From NCBI GenBank assembly GCA_003427395.1, contig BFEA01000031.1, positions 2,438,280 through 2,463,883 on the forward strand: a stretch of DNA of 25,604 nt. Reading direction: 5' to 3'. Positions within the stretch are counted from its first letter, which is position 1. Every line of letters begins with the position of its first letter. Below, piece by piece: positions 8,077 to 17,703 of this stretch. The notes below the pieces were generated by a model that did not search any database, had not been told where the DNA came from, and was given only the letters and a program-made list of their open reading frames with translations. The DNA is from Chara braunii. Its lineage: Eukaryota > Streptophyta > Charophyceae > Charales > Characeae. The translations under genes were made by a program, and so were the position numbers.

Positions 8077-8858
8077 TTTATTTTTAGGTAAATGCCACAA
8101 TGCAAACCGTACATTTCGGTTATAAAAAGACAGCAGCAAATTTAGTGCAGCGATTTCGGTGGCCCACAATAATGGATGATGCGAAGAAATATGTAGAGAC
8201 TTGTCAAGTTTGTCAACGGGACAAGCCTTGGACTTAGGCACCGCTTGGGCTTACTGAGCCCTTGCCTACACCTGCTGGTCCTGGTCAGAGTGTCTCAATG
8301 AATTTCATGGATACTCTTGTGACCAGCAAAAGCGGTAAACGTCACATCTTTGTCATTGTGGACAGGTTCACCAAGTATGCTAGACTAATCGCTATGCGTG
8401 AGACAACTAGGACTGACCACGTCATCAAGCTATTCATGGACAACTGGGTACGAGACTTCAGTCTCCCTAAGTCTTTTGTGAGCGACAGGGATGTCAGATT
8501 CACTAGCGAACTGTGGCAAAGTACAGCCCAACAGATGGGCACCCGACTGCAAATGACATCAGGGAACCACCCTGAGTCAAATGGGCAGGCCGCGCAGATG
8601 AGCCAGGTAGTGCAGCACTTGCTCTGGCATTATATTAAGCCAAGTCAAGATGACAGGGATGAGAAGTTACCTCTCACCGCCAGCCTGTACAACAATGCTG
8701 TGCACAACACTACCGGTAAGACCCCCAACCAGCTGCATCTTGGTTGGAAGCCAATATCTGCTCTCGACTTCCTGTTGCCTGAAAACCAGCCAACCACAGC
8801 ACCTGGTAGCATAGAGTTTGCTGTCAATGACGAACAGATGCTGCAGCAGGCTGTATAG
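8077..8858 (+). pseudogene. Element 1 integrase, catalytic residues changed
   Basis: The zinc-binding end is degraded but keeps ETCQVCQRDK. After a stop at 8236 the catalytic core is open from 8262 to 8858: SVSMNFMD, HIFVIVDRFTKYARL, SFVSDRDVRFTSELW, NHPESNGQAAQM. Relative to the family pattern (DFMD...SDRD...HPETNGQTEQM) the first catalytic Asp is Asn and the catalytic Glu, at D+36, is Ala. Only the middle Asp remains. Confidence 0.85.
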
Positions 8859-9373
8859 CACATAAACAAAAGCTCAAGATGTCATGGTTGCATCGGAGAA
8901 CAGACACAGACGACTATCTGCATTTCAGGTAGGTGAACGAGTCTGCGTAAAGTCATCTGAGTTGGGACAGAGTTGGGAATCTCACGCAAACTGATGCCAC
9001 AGTACTTTGGACCCTGGGAAATTCTGGACATAGTAGCAGATCAACCCGATGGTCCATCATATGTTATATGCATTCCTGGACACCTTCGTACACACCCTGT
9101 TTTCCATGCATCTCAGTTGGCACCCTTCCCTGAAACTGACAGTTTCCCTCAAGAAGATCAATGCTGCCCCCAACCATGGACGGACATGCGGACATTGACG
9201 ATATCGTCGAGCACAAGCTGATGCCTGTGCCCAAGCCTCCAGGCAGGGGATGCCCTCCGAAACCGCAGATGCAGTATCGAGTGCGGTTCCAACATCATAC
9301 TGATCCTAAAGAAGATCGGTGGTTCACAAGAGGAGTTAATGAAGACTGCTCCCCAAATTATCTCAAGTTATGA
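8859..9373 (+). pseudogene. Element 1 integrase C-terminus and chromodomain-like tail
   Basis: Text in shifting frames includes YFGPWEILDIVADQPDGPSY, RTHPVFHASQLAPF, then HADIDDIVEHK and MQYRVRFQHHTDPKEDRWFT ending SPNYLKL. The first part is the GPF/Y-type module of integrase; the last has the spacing of a chromodomain (Y.V.....P.ED.W), which directs insertion to heterochromatin in this clade. Confidence 0.75.
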
Positions 9374-9432
9374 ATGAAATTTGAAACGGAAGCAGCCTGC
9401 TGTGTAACGACTTCTCAGAGGACTATTGAAGT

Positions 9433-9442
9433 AAAGGAGGAG
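9433..9442 (+). other. Polypurine tract of element 1 and LTR start
   Basis: AAAGGAGGAG is directly followed by TGAGTGCGAGGG, the expected plus-strand primer and TG start of an LTR, 60 bases after the pol stop. Confidence 0.6.
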
Positions 9443-10600
9443 TGAGTGCGAGGGTTTACCCCTCGGTTAGGGCCTTGCAGCAGGCGCGTGCCCGCCCTAA
9501 GTGAAGGCGGGCCCCCTGAATCTCAATGTGCCCTGAGTTCGTCAAATTTTGCAAATCTTGGTGGGCGCCAGACAGTTGCCACGCGCCAGTTGGTTACATC
9601 CACCTTGCTCGTGAGAATCCAAAATATTTGAGACAGCCTTCAAGGCTCTTCCAGCAACGTGGTCTAAGCAGAGAGCACCGCATGTTTGTTCCTGGGCGGT
9701 TGGGCAAGCCTAACCAATTCGGTCCCAGGCCACTGTCTGGACGGGCCGAGGCGCAGACACTTTGGCCGAGACTGAAGCTACTGGAAACTCGGTCTCACGT
9801 GGGAAGCAAGTGGAAAGCGCCCGCCAACTTTCCATATAGGAAAGGGCTGGGCTCCAGACGAGACATTCAGGCACTTGCAATTGCGGGCGGCAGCGCTGCT
9901 GGAGCGATCGCTCGCGGGCTGCTTGCTGCGCTAGCGCTGGTGCTGCGTGCACACATGGACATGCAGGGTGCAGGGCGCTGCTGAGGGCAGCGCCATAGCC
10001 AGCCCCCATAGCCGGGCTTGGCTTGGATATAGCCAGTGGAGGTGGTGGTGGTCTTCATGTTTGAGGGGGAAGAAGTGGGTGAGAAAGTCGAGGGTGAGAG
10101 AGAGAGAAAGAGATGAGGTTGATGATGTGAGGGCAAGTACCTGGTCTTGGCGATGGTCTATAATGGTCGACATCTTCACGTAATTCAGTTCTGCTGCTGA
10201 CGTCAACTGGATGCATTGTCAATTCGTAGGCTGCTAGTAGGCTGTGTGACAGTAGTCTGGGCGCTGAGCGCCAAGTAGGAGGAAGGACTCTGGATACATA
10301 TGTTGGTGGTGGCGAGAGTATGCTCTCATTGACATTCGAGTTCAGTGCTTTGGTTCTCCGTTGGTGGAATATCAGTGCATTTCTGCTTTCTGGACAGCGT
10401 TGGACTCGCTGGCTTTCAATGTGATTTTGCATTCAGGATTTCTGTCATATCGCTATCTCTCATTTTCCTTGCACAAAGATCTGATTCATTTTCTTCTCAC
10501 TGGCAATTGGGAGCAGGAGCTTGAGAGGAGAGCGGAATTGTTTTATCAGCATTGCACACCTTCAGTTCTTCTTTCTCTTCTTCCTCCTCCCTTCAAATTA
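9443..10600 (+). repeat. Probable 3' LTR of element 1 (right end uncertain)
   Basis: GC-rich DNA begins with TG after the polypurine tract. A 7-bp hairpin GCCCGCC/GGCGGGC lies at 9490-9512. A TATAAT-like box occurs near 10159. There is no second copy in the window, so the right border is a guess. Confidence 0.4.
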
Positions 10601-10889
10601 TAATTGAGCGGGGAGGCATTCTCTCTGCGGAAAGTGCCCGGAGTGCGTCAAGCATGTGCTCTATGTACACGATTGATGCTTCCCCTGCGCTTTTCTTTGC
10701 ACCTCTCCCCCGTAGCATTGACCTTGGCACTCCAGTGTGCCCGGACTTTGACTGGACATGCGACACTAGCCTCCCCCGACCCCCTCACTTGTGCCAATAG
10801 CACGCCGTCATCCCCCTCAATAGCTCCCCTCCACTGCCCCTTTTACTGTGAAAGCATATTTCACGCCCCTCTCATCCCTTCCTCCAGAC

Positions 10890-11340
10890 TTCGTTTCCAC
10901 AGCATATTGCAATGCCCCTTCAAACTCTCCATCATTCCCCTTTTAAGAGGATACCAACTGCAAAACCCCTCATTGTGGCTTGATATTCTCCTCATTCACA
11001 TGCCATAATGTGCAACCCATTACATCTCCTCCTTCCTCCCAAACCCTTCCCTTCCTGAGATAATATATCGTGACCGCCCCTTCTTACGGGGATAGCGTAC
11101 TGAAAAACCGCTCGTAACCCCTTGATATTCTCCTTCTTGCCTCCTCATCGACATAGCATAATGCAAATCTCAGTCTCCTCCTCCTCATCCTCCCTCCATT
11201 TGCTGAGATAATACATTGTGACATCCCCCTCCTCCTTCCCCTCCCCCTCCATGGATAGCATACTGCAAACCCCCCTTGAAACTACCTCATCCCCACCGTG
11301 CCCCCTGTACAGATAAGATATTTTCAAACCAACCTTAACC
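10890..11340. repeat. Degenerate C-rich minisatellite with nested units
   Basis: Motifs CATAGCATA(A)TGCAAA, GGATAGC(A/G)TACTG and GAGATAATA recur, separated by CCCCTCCTCC-type text. GAGATAATA recurs at 11057 and 11204 (147 bp) and GGATAGC at 11090 and 11253 (163 bp), suggesting a higher-order unit of about 150 bp. Confidence 0.65.
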
Positions 11341-11419
11341 CTTCCGTTCTGACTGGTGTGGCGCACAAACAGGAAGAGGAAAAAGGTGAGAGCAAACTCA
11401 GGAAAGTAGGAATCCTTGC

Positions 11420-11550
11420 CTCTTCAAGCATTGACTTTGTCTCCGTTGTCAGCATAGCATGTGCCTTCAGTCCACTGCAGAACTCCGTGACTGCAGCAAC
11501 AGCAGCACCCAGGCTGGCTTGCAGTTCCTGTCCAATGGCTCGCAGCTCAT
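11420..11550 (-). CDS. SMG1: SMG1 exon (131 nt) with a GC donor
   Basis: The acceptor is CTGACCAG. The exon opens with AT, completing a GAT codon with the final G of the previous exon, and gives DELRAIGQELQASLGAAVAA, then a segment ending LTTETKSMLEE. Plant SMG1 has a closely similar LTSE..SMLEE ending immediately before V.ITEG, which is exactly what the next exon here begins with (VLLITEG). Keeping that junction requires the donor GAAGAG/GCAAGG, a GC instead of GT. No GT donor nearby gives the conserved junction in phase. A CA microsatellite begins about 8 bases upstream of the exon, so the polypyrimidine tract of its acceptor is replaced by a TG repeat on the coding strand. Confidence 0.82.
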
Positions 11551-11555
11551 CTGGT

Positions 11556-11557
<2 letters not shown>

Positions 11558-11622
<65 letters not shown>
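11558..11622. repeat. (CA)n microsatellite
   Basis: About 31 CA units, starting 8 bases from the SMG1 exon at 11550 and therefore overlapping the zone where its polypyrimidine tract and branch point should be. Confidence 0.95.
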
Positions 11623-11627
<5 letters not shown>

Positions 11628-11799
11628 AAAAATGAATCAACGAACAAGAGAAAACAAAGTGACGGTTGCCACACATGGACCTCTGGGAGGAACCCGGTCT
11701 CGAGGTCCCCATCCCCACATCCCTTGCCCTGAGGGCTGTTGGGTCACCGTGCGCAGGGACAACAGATCAAGTTTTAAAAAATGCCCGTGTTTGCCCACC

Positions 11800-12480
11800 T
11801 GCGCCACACTGCCTGTCCGCGACCCCAACACCACCACCCCGCCATGCTGGCCCTGGCCCTGGCACCCCTCGCCTCCCCTGCAGACCAACCCTGGCCCAGC
11901 ACTCCCCCTGTCTGACCCTACCAGCAGCCAACCCCGTTCCGCATGCCCATCCCCACCACCGCGTCCCCACCACCGCGTCTTGCTCCTCCTCCTCCTCCTC
12001 CATGACTTCCCCCTCTTTCTCCTCTTCCATGGCCTCCTCCACCTCCTCGTTCTGCTGTGCACGCTCCACATGGCACAGGTGCTTTGACTTTCTGAATCTT
12101 GGTCATCATCACCATTCCCCTCCTCCTCCTCGTTGTCATTCTTCAGCATGCACACGCCAATCTTTTTCTTCTAATCGTTTTCATCATCCTCGTCCTCCGC
12201 CTTCTCCTCCTCCCCCTCCCCAACTTCCTCTTCCTCCTCTACCTCCTCCTCCTCTACCTCCTCCATGCCTTTGTCCTCCTCATTCTCGCACCCCAATCTT
12301 TTTTATTTTATCCTTAGATTCTTGTTCTCCCCCTTCTTCTTCCCGTCCTCTATCTGAGCCTCCACCTCTTACTCTCCTCCACCATGTCTTCCACGCCTGC
12401 CACCTCCTCCATGTGCCCACACCCGTCACAGGAGGCGTGTCACACTGTGCCGTCCCCGCCCCTACACCACACCCCCATGC
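11800..12480. repeat. CCT/CTCC-rich polypyrimidine tract
   Basis: Long runs of TCC and CCCCA units on the plus strand (GGA on the minus strand). Long ORFs on both strands here are Pro/Ser-rich or Glu/Arg-rich and reflect composition only. Confidence 0.85.
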
Positions 12481-12851
12481 ACCGCCCTAAAAGGATTTTC
12501 TCAAATTTTCTGGACAAAGGGCTGCAGGGAAGGTGCGCTTGCTGCACCCTCCCCCAACTTCTTTTGTCCGACTTTATTGTTTACGTTTTTGTTCCCAAAA
12601 AAATAAAAAATTGCTGGATGGGTGGCCAACTCCCGGACTCCTGGGACTCCCACTAGGAATCACCAGCCAGGGGTCTACAAATGAGCGAACTAGCAAAACA
12701 AACGAACAAAGGGCAGATTGACAAGACTACATAAGACCTGCACATATGACAACACAATGATAAATCAGCAAAAGGAGGGGCGGGGGACACTGAAAAGGTT
12801 GAGCAGCCCGGGAGATTCGAACAACACCAAAGGGAACAAGTAACCACCGAC

Positions 12852-12965
12852 CTGAGCAGCTTTCGAACTTTTCCTTTAAACCTTGCACAACAGCCTCGTG
12901 GGTGGCCAACCCTGCTTTGGCTGATTCCATGCGCATCTGAGCTCCCGCCAGCTCCACTTGGCTAT
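12852..12965 (-). CDS. SMG1: SMG1 small coiled-coil exon (114 nt)
   Basis: The acceptor reads GGGTGCACTACAG and the donor reads TGCTCAG/GTCGGT. The 3-kb exon ends in phase 1 (GGA A), and this exon supplies AT to make an Asn codon, then SQVELAGAQMRMESAKAGLA and a helical continuation to FESCS. It ends with one base, G, again in phase 1. The helical segment aligns without large gaps with the region of plant SMG1 that follows the GR.WQ..Y.N.L.RL motif. Phase agreement on both sides is the strongest evidence, because the exon is too short to be convincing as an ORF. A GTG inside the exon could be mistaken for a start codon; it is internal. Confidence 0.8.
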
Positions 12966-13296
12966 CTGTAGTGCACCCAGGGGTGGCACAAACACAACTC
13001 GTCAGAGTCTAATTTTACTCAGGGCAATCGCATACACCCTAACACAGCATAGTCTGTAACCAGGGACAAGGTAGGCCTTGGGCCAAGTAAGCTGACAAAT
13101 CACAGCAGCAAGTCCAATTCAATGCATTCGCTTAAACAAATCATGGTCTTTATGAGGTGTACCTGGTTTGCGGTTGATTGTGCACATATAGGCTTACTGA
13201 TATATAGGATTGTGCTAGCCATCCGGTGGTTTCTGCCCATGGTTCCAATATCAAGCATCCATCCTTAGGGTCAAGCCCAAGGTTGTTGAACCACCA

Positions 13297-13489
13297 TCTT
13301 CCCCCGAACATAACGGATATGCATTGTATTCAAGTTTTCCAGAAAAAATCAACGATTCGAATAGAACGCATATGTTTTGTATTTGAATATACCAGCTGTT
13401 TGAATAGAACACATATGCCTTGTACCCGAACACAAAGCAGTCTATGCGTTCTATTCGTTTACAACACAAGCGTTATGTCCAGGGGAAGA
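13297..13489. mobile_element. MITE-like inverted-repeat element
   Basis: The terminal repeat TCTTCCCCCGAACATAACG (13297-13315) pairs with the inverted 13471-13489 at 17 of 19 positions. Inside is a second inverted pair, CGAATAGAACGCATA (13358-13372) and its exact complement at 13443-13457, plus a direct third copy near 13400. A further arm-like copy lies near 13705-13730. The element is 193 bp and non-coding, as expected for a MITE. No flanking target duplication was established. Confidence 0.55.
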
Positions 13490-13933
13490 CAGTAGTAGCA
13501 GGGGCAACCAAGCAACCCCCAGACAAAGTTTCTGATTTGTCGGCCTCTGAAGCAAGATGAGAGAGTACCAACCACTACCTCCTTGACTGTCGACTCTCGT
13601 TTTGGCCAGAAACACGAGTGACAAATCAGTGCTCCCCGCAAGCAAAAGAGTCCCACTTGCATGACCTAACTTAGAATCACAAACCTATCACATCTGTTGA
13701 AGTCCGTGGCAGACAATAGTAAAGGGGCATTCCGACAATTGTCAGTAAAGATGAGCCGATATATTGCTCAGTCTGTTCGTAACTAGGTACATGTGCACGT
13801 AACCAGGCACATTTCGAAAGAATGCCTGCAGAAGTGCTAGCAATGCAACATAGAGACACCTGTTATCTTCGCTCCAATTAATTCAAACGACCTCTGAATA
13901 TGCATATTATACAATTGCAACATGGTTGCATCC

Positions 13934-14012
13934 CTGCCGACTGCCGACCCCGACCGCCGACCGTATTGCAGCCGACCAGTAGGGCCGACCGGTCGGCGGT
14001 CTGCCGACCAGT
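13934..14012. repeat. GCCGACC short repeat cluster
   Basis: Eight or more (G)CCGAC(C/T) units, one arranged as the palindrome GCCGACCGGTCGGC. Confidence 0.8.
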
Positions 14013-14099
14013 CAGAAAACAACCATCCAGTAAATTTTTTTCAGATCTGAGTTGGAAGCTGTACTGCGCTTGCTGAGTACAGCCCAAATCCGCTGAGAA

Positions 14100-14240
14100 A
14101 CTTTTGGGGATGGGGGGGTTGGGGGTGGGGTGTATAGGGGGATATAAGGGGGTATAGGGGTGGTATAGGGGGTATTGGGGGAGTTATGAGGGTGTTGGGG
14201 GCCGGTTTGTGGGTGTTGCGGGGAGGTATAAGGGATTGAG
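14100..14240. repeat. G-rich block (GGGGGTATA-type units)
   Basis: Many runs of four to seven G separated by TATA, TT or TGT on the plus strand, giving potential for several G-quadruplexes. SMG1 is transcribed from the other strand, so its transcript would be C-rich here. Confidence 0.8.
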
Positions 14241-14590
14241 GCTGAGAGTGTTCATTCAAGGTTTGGCTATGGAAGGTACTTACCTGAGTTGGTTGTGACC
14301 TGCAGAGGTGGCGCTGATGAGTAGTGACCACGTTGATGATTTGGAGACTATCTGCAAGGGTAGCACTGATTCACTGGAAGGCATATTGATGAGTTGGCAA
14401 GATATTGGTGTTGCACTGATGAGCGCTGGACTCAGGGGAACTTTGAAACACTTTGTATTCATATTTCTGATAATATAAACTGTGAAACTCGGTCCTCATC
14501 TTCTCTATCTTTGTCTATTGTCAGACTACTGTTCATTGTGTGTGGGAGTACGATGCATGGCATGTATGGCATGTACACACTTGCGTGAGA

Positions 14591-15095
14591 TGGTCCCCAG
14601 GACCCATGCAATAATGCCATAAGCAAGATGTTTCCAGGCGGGAGGGGGGGAACTTAAACCACCACCACTACCTTTAAGGCTCTTATTGCCAAGGCGGATT
14701 TCCCCTACACGTCAAGCTTCGCTGGAGCGCCAGCGCAGTGTTTTTTTTTTTCCTTTTCTGGCTGCCGCCGCCAGCCATCAAGGTATGGTACCCCTGAGCC
14801 TCCAAAGAACCCGGAATGTTACATTTTCGCTTCTCGGCGTTGCCTTGGAAAGGTAGTGGTGGTTTAATACTCCCGAGCGCGACAAATGATCACTCAAAAT
14901 CAATAACCCTCAATATCCGCGATGCAGGAATACGCAGCACGAAGTACTGGGCAGTCCTCCGATACTGCCGAAGAAGGCAGTCCCAATGGCGAACACACAA
15001 GAAAAAGGGCATACAGCAAGTGCCGCTGACACTACACGTTCCTAATGGCTCCCTAAAAAGAGTACTTTTATTTCTGTATTGATGTAGACTACCAG
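14591..15095. other. Intron stretch with no recognised feature
   Basis: Mixed-composition DNA with a poly-T run near 14741. I see no transposon protein, RNA gene or splice-bounded coding segment. Confidence 0.5.
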
Positions 15096-15097
15096 TT

Positions 15098-15270
15098 TGG
15101 GGGCCCGGCCCGGGTCAGTCCCACAAGGGACCCGCCCAGAAGGCCTGACCAGGGTTGGTTCCACACAGGACCCGACTGAAAGGCCTGGCCGTGCAGCCCA
15201 CCCAGGCCCAGCCCTGGGCCTAGTGGCACCCCAACAAAACAAAAAACGGAAAAAAAGTTTAAAAAACTGG
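15098..15270. repeat. GC-rich island with a 40-bp tandem duplication
   Basis: Units starting GGGTCAGTCCCACA (15112) and GGGTTGGTTCCACA (15152) are diverged copies with a 40-bp period, each containing GGACCCG and AGGCCTG. An A-rich tract follows. Similar GGCCCGG-rich islands stand near 3115, 3762-3822 and 16640-16735. Confidence 0.6.
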
Positions 15271-15783
15271 GTTATGTAAGATGGAAAATGCAGCAACTTT
15301 TGGCTGATTGTCATTCCGAAACTGGTCATTAAACCACCAGTACTTGGCCCATACATCGGCCGCGGGCCATTGTCATTAAAGGCCTGCAACTTCCGGGCTT
15401 CGGGGTACCAGACCTCAATGGCTGGAAGCGCCAGCCAAAACGAAGTCGAAACAGCGCCGCGGCGGTTCGGGAAAACTTGGCGCGCAGGGGGTCGGCCGGC
15501 TCGACATCGATAGCTGGGCCCAGTACTGGGGGTTTAAATTGAAAATAAAAGAAAAAACAGAAAAAAGGAAAAACATACTTCCCTGGTCCACGTACACCTT
15601 TTTTTCCCCTACAGGGTGTTTGTGTGTGTGTGCCTAAATTATCACCGTAACAAACCCTTTTCAACCAGATGAGCTGATCAAAATTTGAAACAGCTTTACC
15701 TTTATGTCAAGCAACATAAAGCACACTAAGACGGCCAGATCCAAAACTAAAACAGCTTACCTCTATATCAAACAACATGAAGC

Positions 15784-15823
15784 ATGTGTGTGTGTGTGAA
15801 AGGGAGAGAGAGAGAGAGAGAGT
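15784..15823. repeat. (TG)n-(AG)n microsatellite
   Basis: A TG run, then AAAGGG, then an AG run, followed by a C-rich tract to about 16135 of CCCCTTCC-type units. Confidence 0.9.
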
Positions 15824-15859
15824 GGTGCAGCAGGAGATAGGCACTCTCCCCGTCCCCTT

Positions 15860-16135
15860 CGCATTGCCCCTGCGTACATCCACTTCCCCTTCCTCGGGGA
15901 GAGAAAGTGCTGTGGCACTCCCCCCTTCCCCCCCCTTCTGGCTTTATCCCCTTCTTTCCCCCTGCTCTCCTCCTCCTTCCCCCCCTACTTTCCCCCCCCA
16001 ATCTCCTGCAGCTTCCCCACCAACTTTCCCCCCTCCTTTCCCCCGTCTCCCTCGACTTCCATCTCTCTGCAGCGACTTCCTCCCTTCCCCACCACCCACC
16101 CACCCCCGATATCCCCATTTCCCTGGCTCCCCATT
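15860..16135. repeat. C-rich polypyrimidine tract
   Basis: Dense CCCC and TTCCCC runs. The proline-rich ORFs here and the glycine/arginine-rich ORFs on the opposite strand are compositional. Confidence 0.8.
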
Positions 16136-16639
16136 GACTCCGCAAGCTAAGATGTTTATTAACACTGAGGGCATATTCACACTACAACTTTTTCAACTCA
16201 GCTCTGGACGTGATTGCAGCTAGATGCATCCACATCCAGCCATACTTGCGGTCAGATACATTGAGAACTGTGCTAGTGTGAGTATGCCCTGAGCCATCTC
16301 TGCAAGTGATTCTTGGGTTGGCCAGAACAAATGCGGAGGTCACAATGAGAGAGGAAAGGGCGCCCATGAGCATTAAACCCAAAAAAAAAAAAAAAGGTTC
16401 TTGAATTTCTTTTCCCAAAATAAAAAAGCCAAATGAAGACAAAGTCTAAAGCCTTTTCAGTCACGAAATGCCAAATCTGCACCCCTCCCATGCACCCCCC
16501 CCCAACCCCCACCCCAACCCCCTCTCCACAAGCTGCAAAAAGAAAAAGGCAGAGAACTTCAGCAGTATTTGGTGGCTGCAGAAATGGCCCACCATTTTTT
16601 TTTTAAACAAAAAAAAAAACACCCCTCCCAAAATGACTT

Positions 16640-16735
16640 GACCGGGTACCCGGACGGGTAGGTGCCAGTCAACTGGGCCTGGGTGGCCCGGCCAGCCGGC
16701 GGAGTGGTCCTGGTCGGGCGGGTCCGCTAGCCTAG
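16640..16735. repeat. GC-rich island
   Basis: GACCGGGTACCCGG and GGCCCGGCCAGCCGG are palindromic blocks resembling the other GC islands in the window; it is preceded by A and T runs. Confidence 0.45.
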
Positions 16736-16910
16736 GTTTTTATTTCTTTTCTTGAATTGGGTTGCAAATTTAAGACATCACCCTCAGATAAAAGTTGTTC
16801 GTATTTCGATGCTCCAAACTGCGCAACAAATTTCTTTCCCACATTTTTTGAAGTTTTTTTTTGGCGGGGGCCGATGGGCAACGGATAAGATATTCAACTG
16901 CTGGAGCAAG

Positions 16911-17382
16911 TGGCCTAGTTCAGTTGGTTAGGCACACATCTGGTATTCAGAAGGTCTTGTGTCCAATCCCAATTCACCATCTGGGCATGCTTGGTGCCAA
17001 CCAACAGAGGTAGTTGGCTTGTTTCCCGCAGTTGATATCAATAGGGTCTTCGCCCATCATGTGCGTGTGTGGGTGGGCCTGTGTGTGGTTTGTGAGTGCT
17101 GGCCATAGACACTGCTGTTAGCCGATGGGGGTGGGGGAAGTGGACGGGAGGCGCAGCTAGTGGCAAAATGCTCGGTCTTTGCGTTAGCCGGCCCCCTCCT
17201 GGCACCAACCTACTCACTGCCCACCACCGATGAGGGCATGGGGCAACATGCATCCCCTTGACTGTAAGAGGTAACTATCCTTGCAGGGGTCCCCTCTATA
17301 GGCTTAGGAGTAGTGGTAGGGAGGTAGTGAGAGGTGAAATTGAGAGATGAATATAGCTTAAATTAAAGAAAAAAAAAAAAAA
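16911..17382 (+). mobile_element. tRNA-derived SINE, family A copy 2
   Basis: The head TGGCCTAGTTCAGTTGGTTA is an A box and GTGTCCAATCCC (16959-16970) a decayed B box. The 3' tail from 17305 (TAGGAGTAGTGGTAGG, then GAGGTGAAATTGAGAGA) matches copy 1 closely and ends in an A-rich run. The middle 300 bp does not obviously align with copy 1. The element lies in the SMG1 intron just downstream of the 3-kb exon, in the opposite orientation to SMG1. Confidence 0.8.
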
Positions 17383-17703
17383 GCTGACATTGAAGATCAT
17401 TGAACTCGTCAGAACAGGTACTACAATGAAATTCCAAAAAAAAAAGAAAACATAAATTAGAATATTTTGAATTTGATCCTGACAGCTCCAGACGTCCAGA
17501 TTCCTGAGGTCGGACCACAGACCCCTCTGGGCCCTGGTCCAGGGGTCCTGAAGGTAACTATGTTTTTCTTCCTCGTTGTGATTACCCCTTTTCTCAAGGA
17601 AGGAAAAAAGCACGGAAAGGCACATGAGCCACCCACGTGATACACAGCTGAGCTTAGGTGTTGCTGATTTGGGAGCAGACGGATTGAGGTTTGGTGTGCT
17701 TAC

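Larger units (their letters stand above)
6926..10600 (+). mobile_element. Ty3/gypsy chromovirus-type LTR retrotransposon, 5'-truncated and decayed (element 1)
   Basis: Coding order is reverse transcriptase (part), RNase H, integrase, chromodomain-like end, then a polypurine tract and LTR-like DNA. This pol order defines Ty3/gypsy, and the C-terminal chromodomain-like segment suggests the chromovirus branch. Gag, protease, most of the reverse transcriptase and the 5' LTR are absent. Several frameshifts and stops make it inactive. It sits antisense inside an SMG1 intron. The 3' limit is approximate. Confidence 0.85.
6504..11419 (-). other. SMG1 intron, 4.9 kb, GC-AG type, hosting a Ty3/gypsy relic
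   Basis: On the minus strand the intron begins GCAAGG at 11419 and ends TTTCTCTGTGCAG at 6504. The flanking exons join as SMLEE-VLLITEG, a junction conserved in plant SMG1. The intron contains an antisense Ty3/gypsy element, a CA-rich microsatellite and a C-rich minisatellite. Confidence 0.75.
11551..12851 (-). other. SMG1 intron, 1.3 kb, polypyrimidine-rich on the plus strand
   Basis: Donor GTCGGT at 12851 and acceptor CTGACCAG at 11551. It contains a CA microsatellite and a long CTCC-rich tract. No additional exon is needed, since the flanking exons join in phase. Confidence 0.75.
12966..17703 (-). other. SMG1 intron, 4.7 kb
   Basis: Donor GTAAGC at 17703 and acceptor GGGTGCACTACAG at 12966. 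The intron contains a MITE-like element, GCCGACC repeats, a G-rich block, GC islands, microsatellites and a SINE. No missing SMG1 segment is indicated by phase. Confidence 0.7.

Noticed and set aside
11666-12490. 274-codon proline/serine-rich ORF on the plus strand, and the Glu/Arg-rich ORFs opposite
   Set aside because: They arise from CCT-rich low-complexity DNA inside an SMG1 intron, with overlapping ORFs in several frames.
14281-14460. Hammerhead ribozyme suggested by CTGATGAG boxes (one followed by GAAAC)
   Set aside because: No complementary stem II between CTGATGA and GAAAC and no suitable stem III or cleavage triplet could be drawn.
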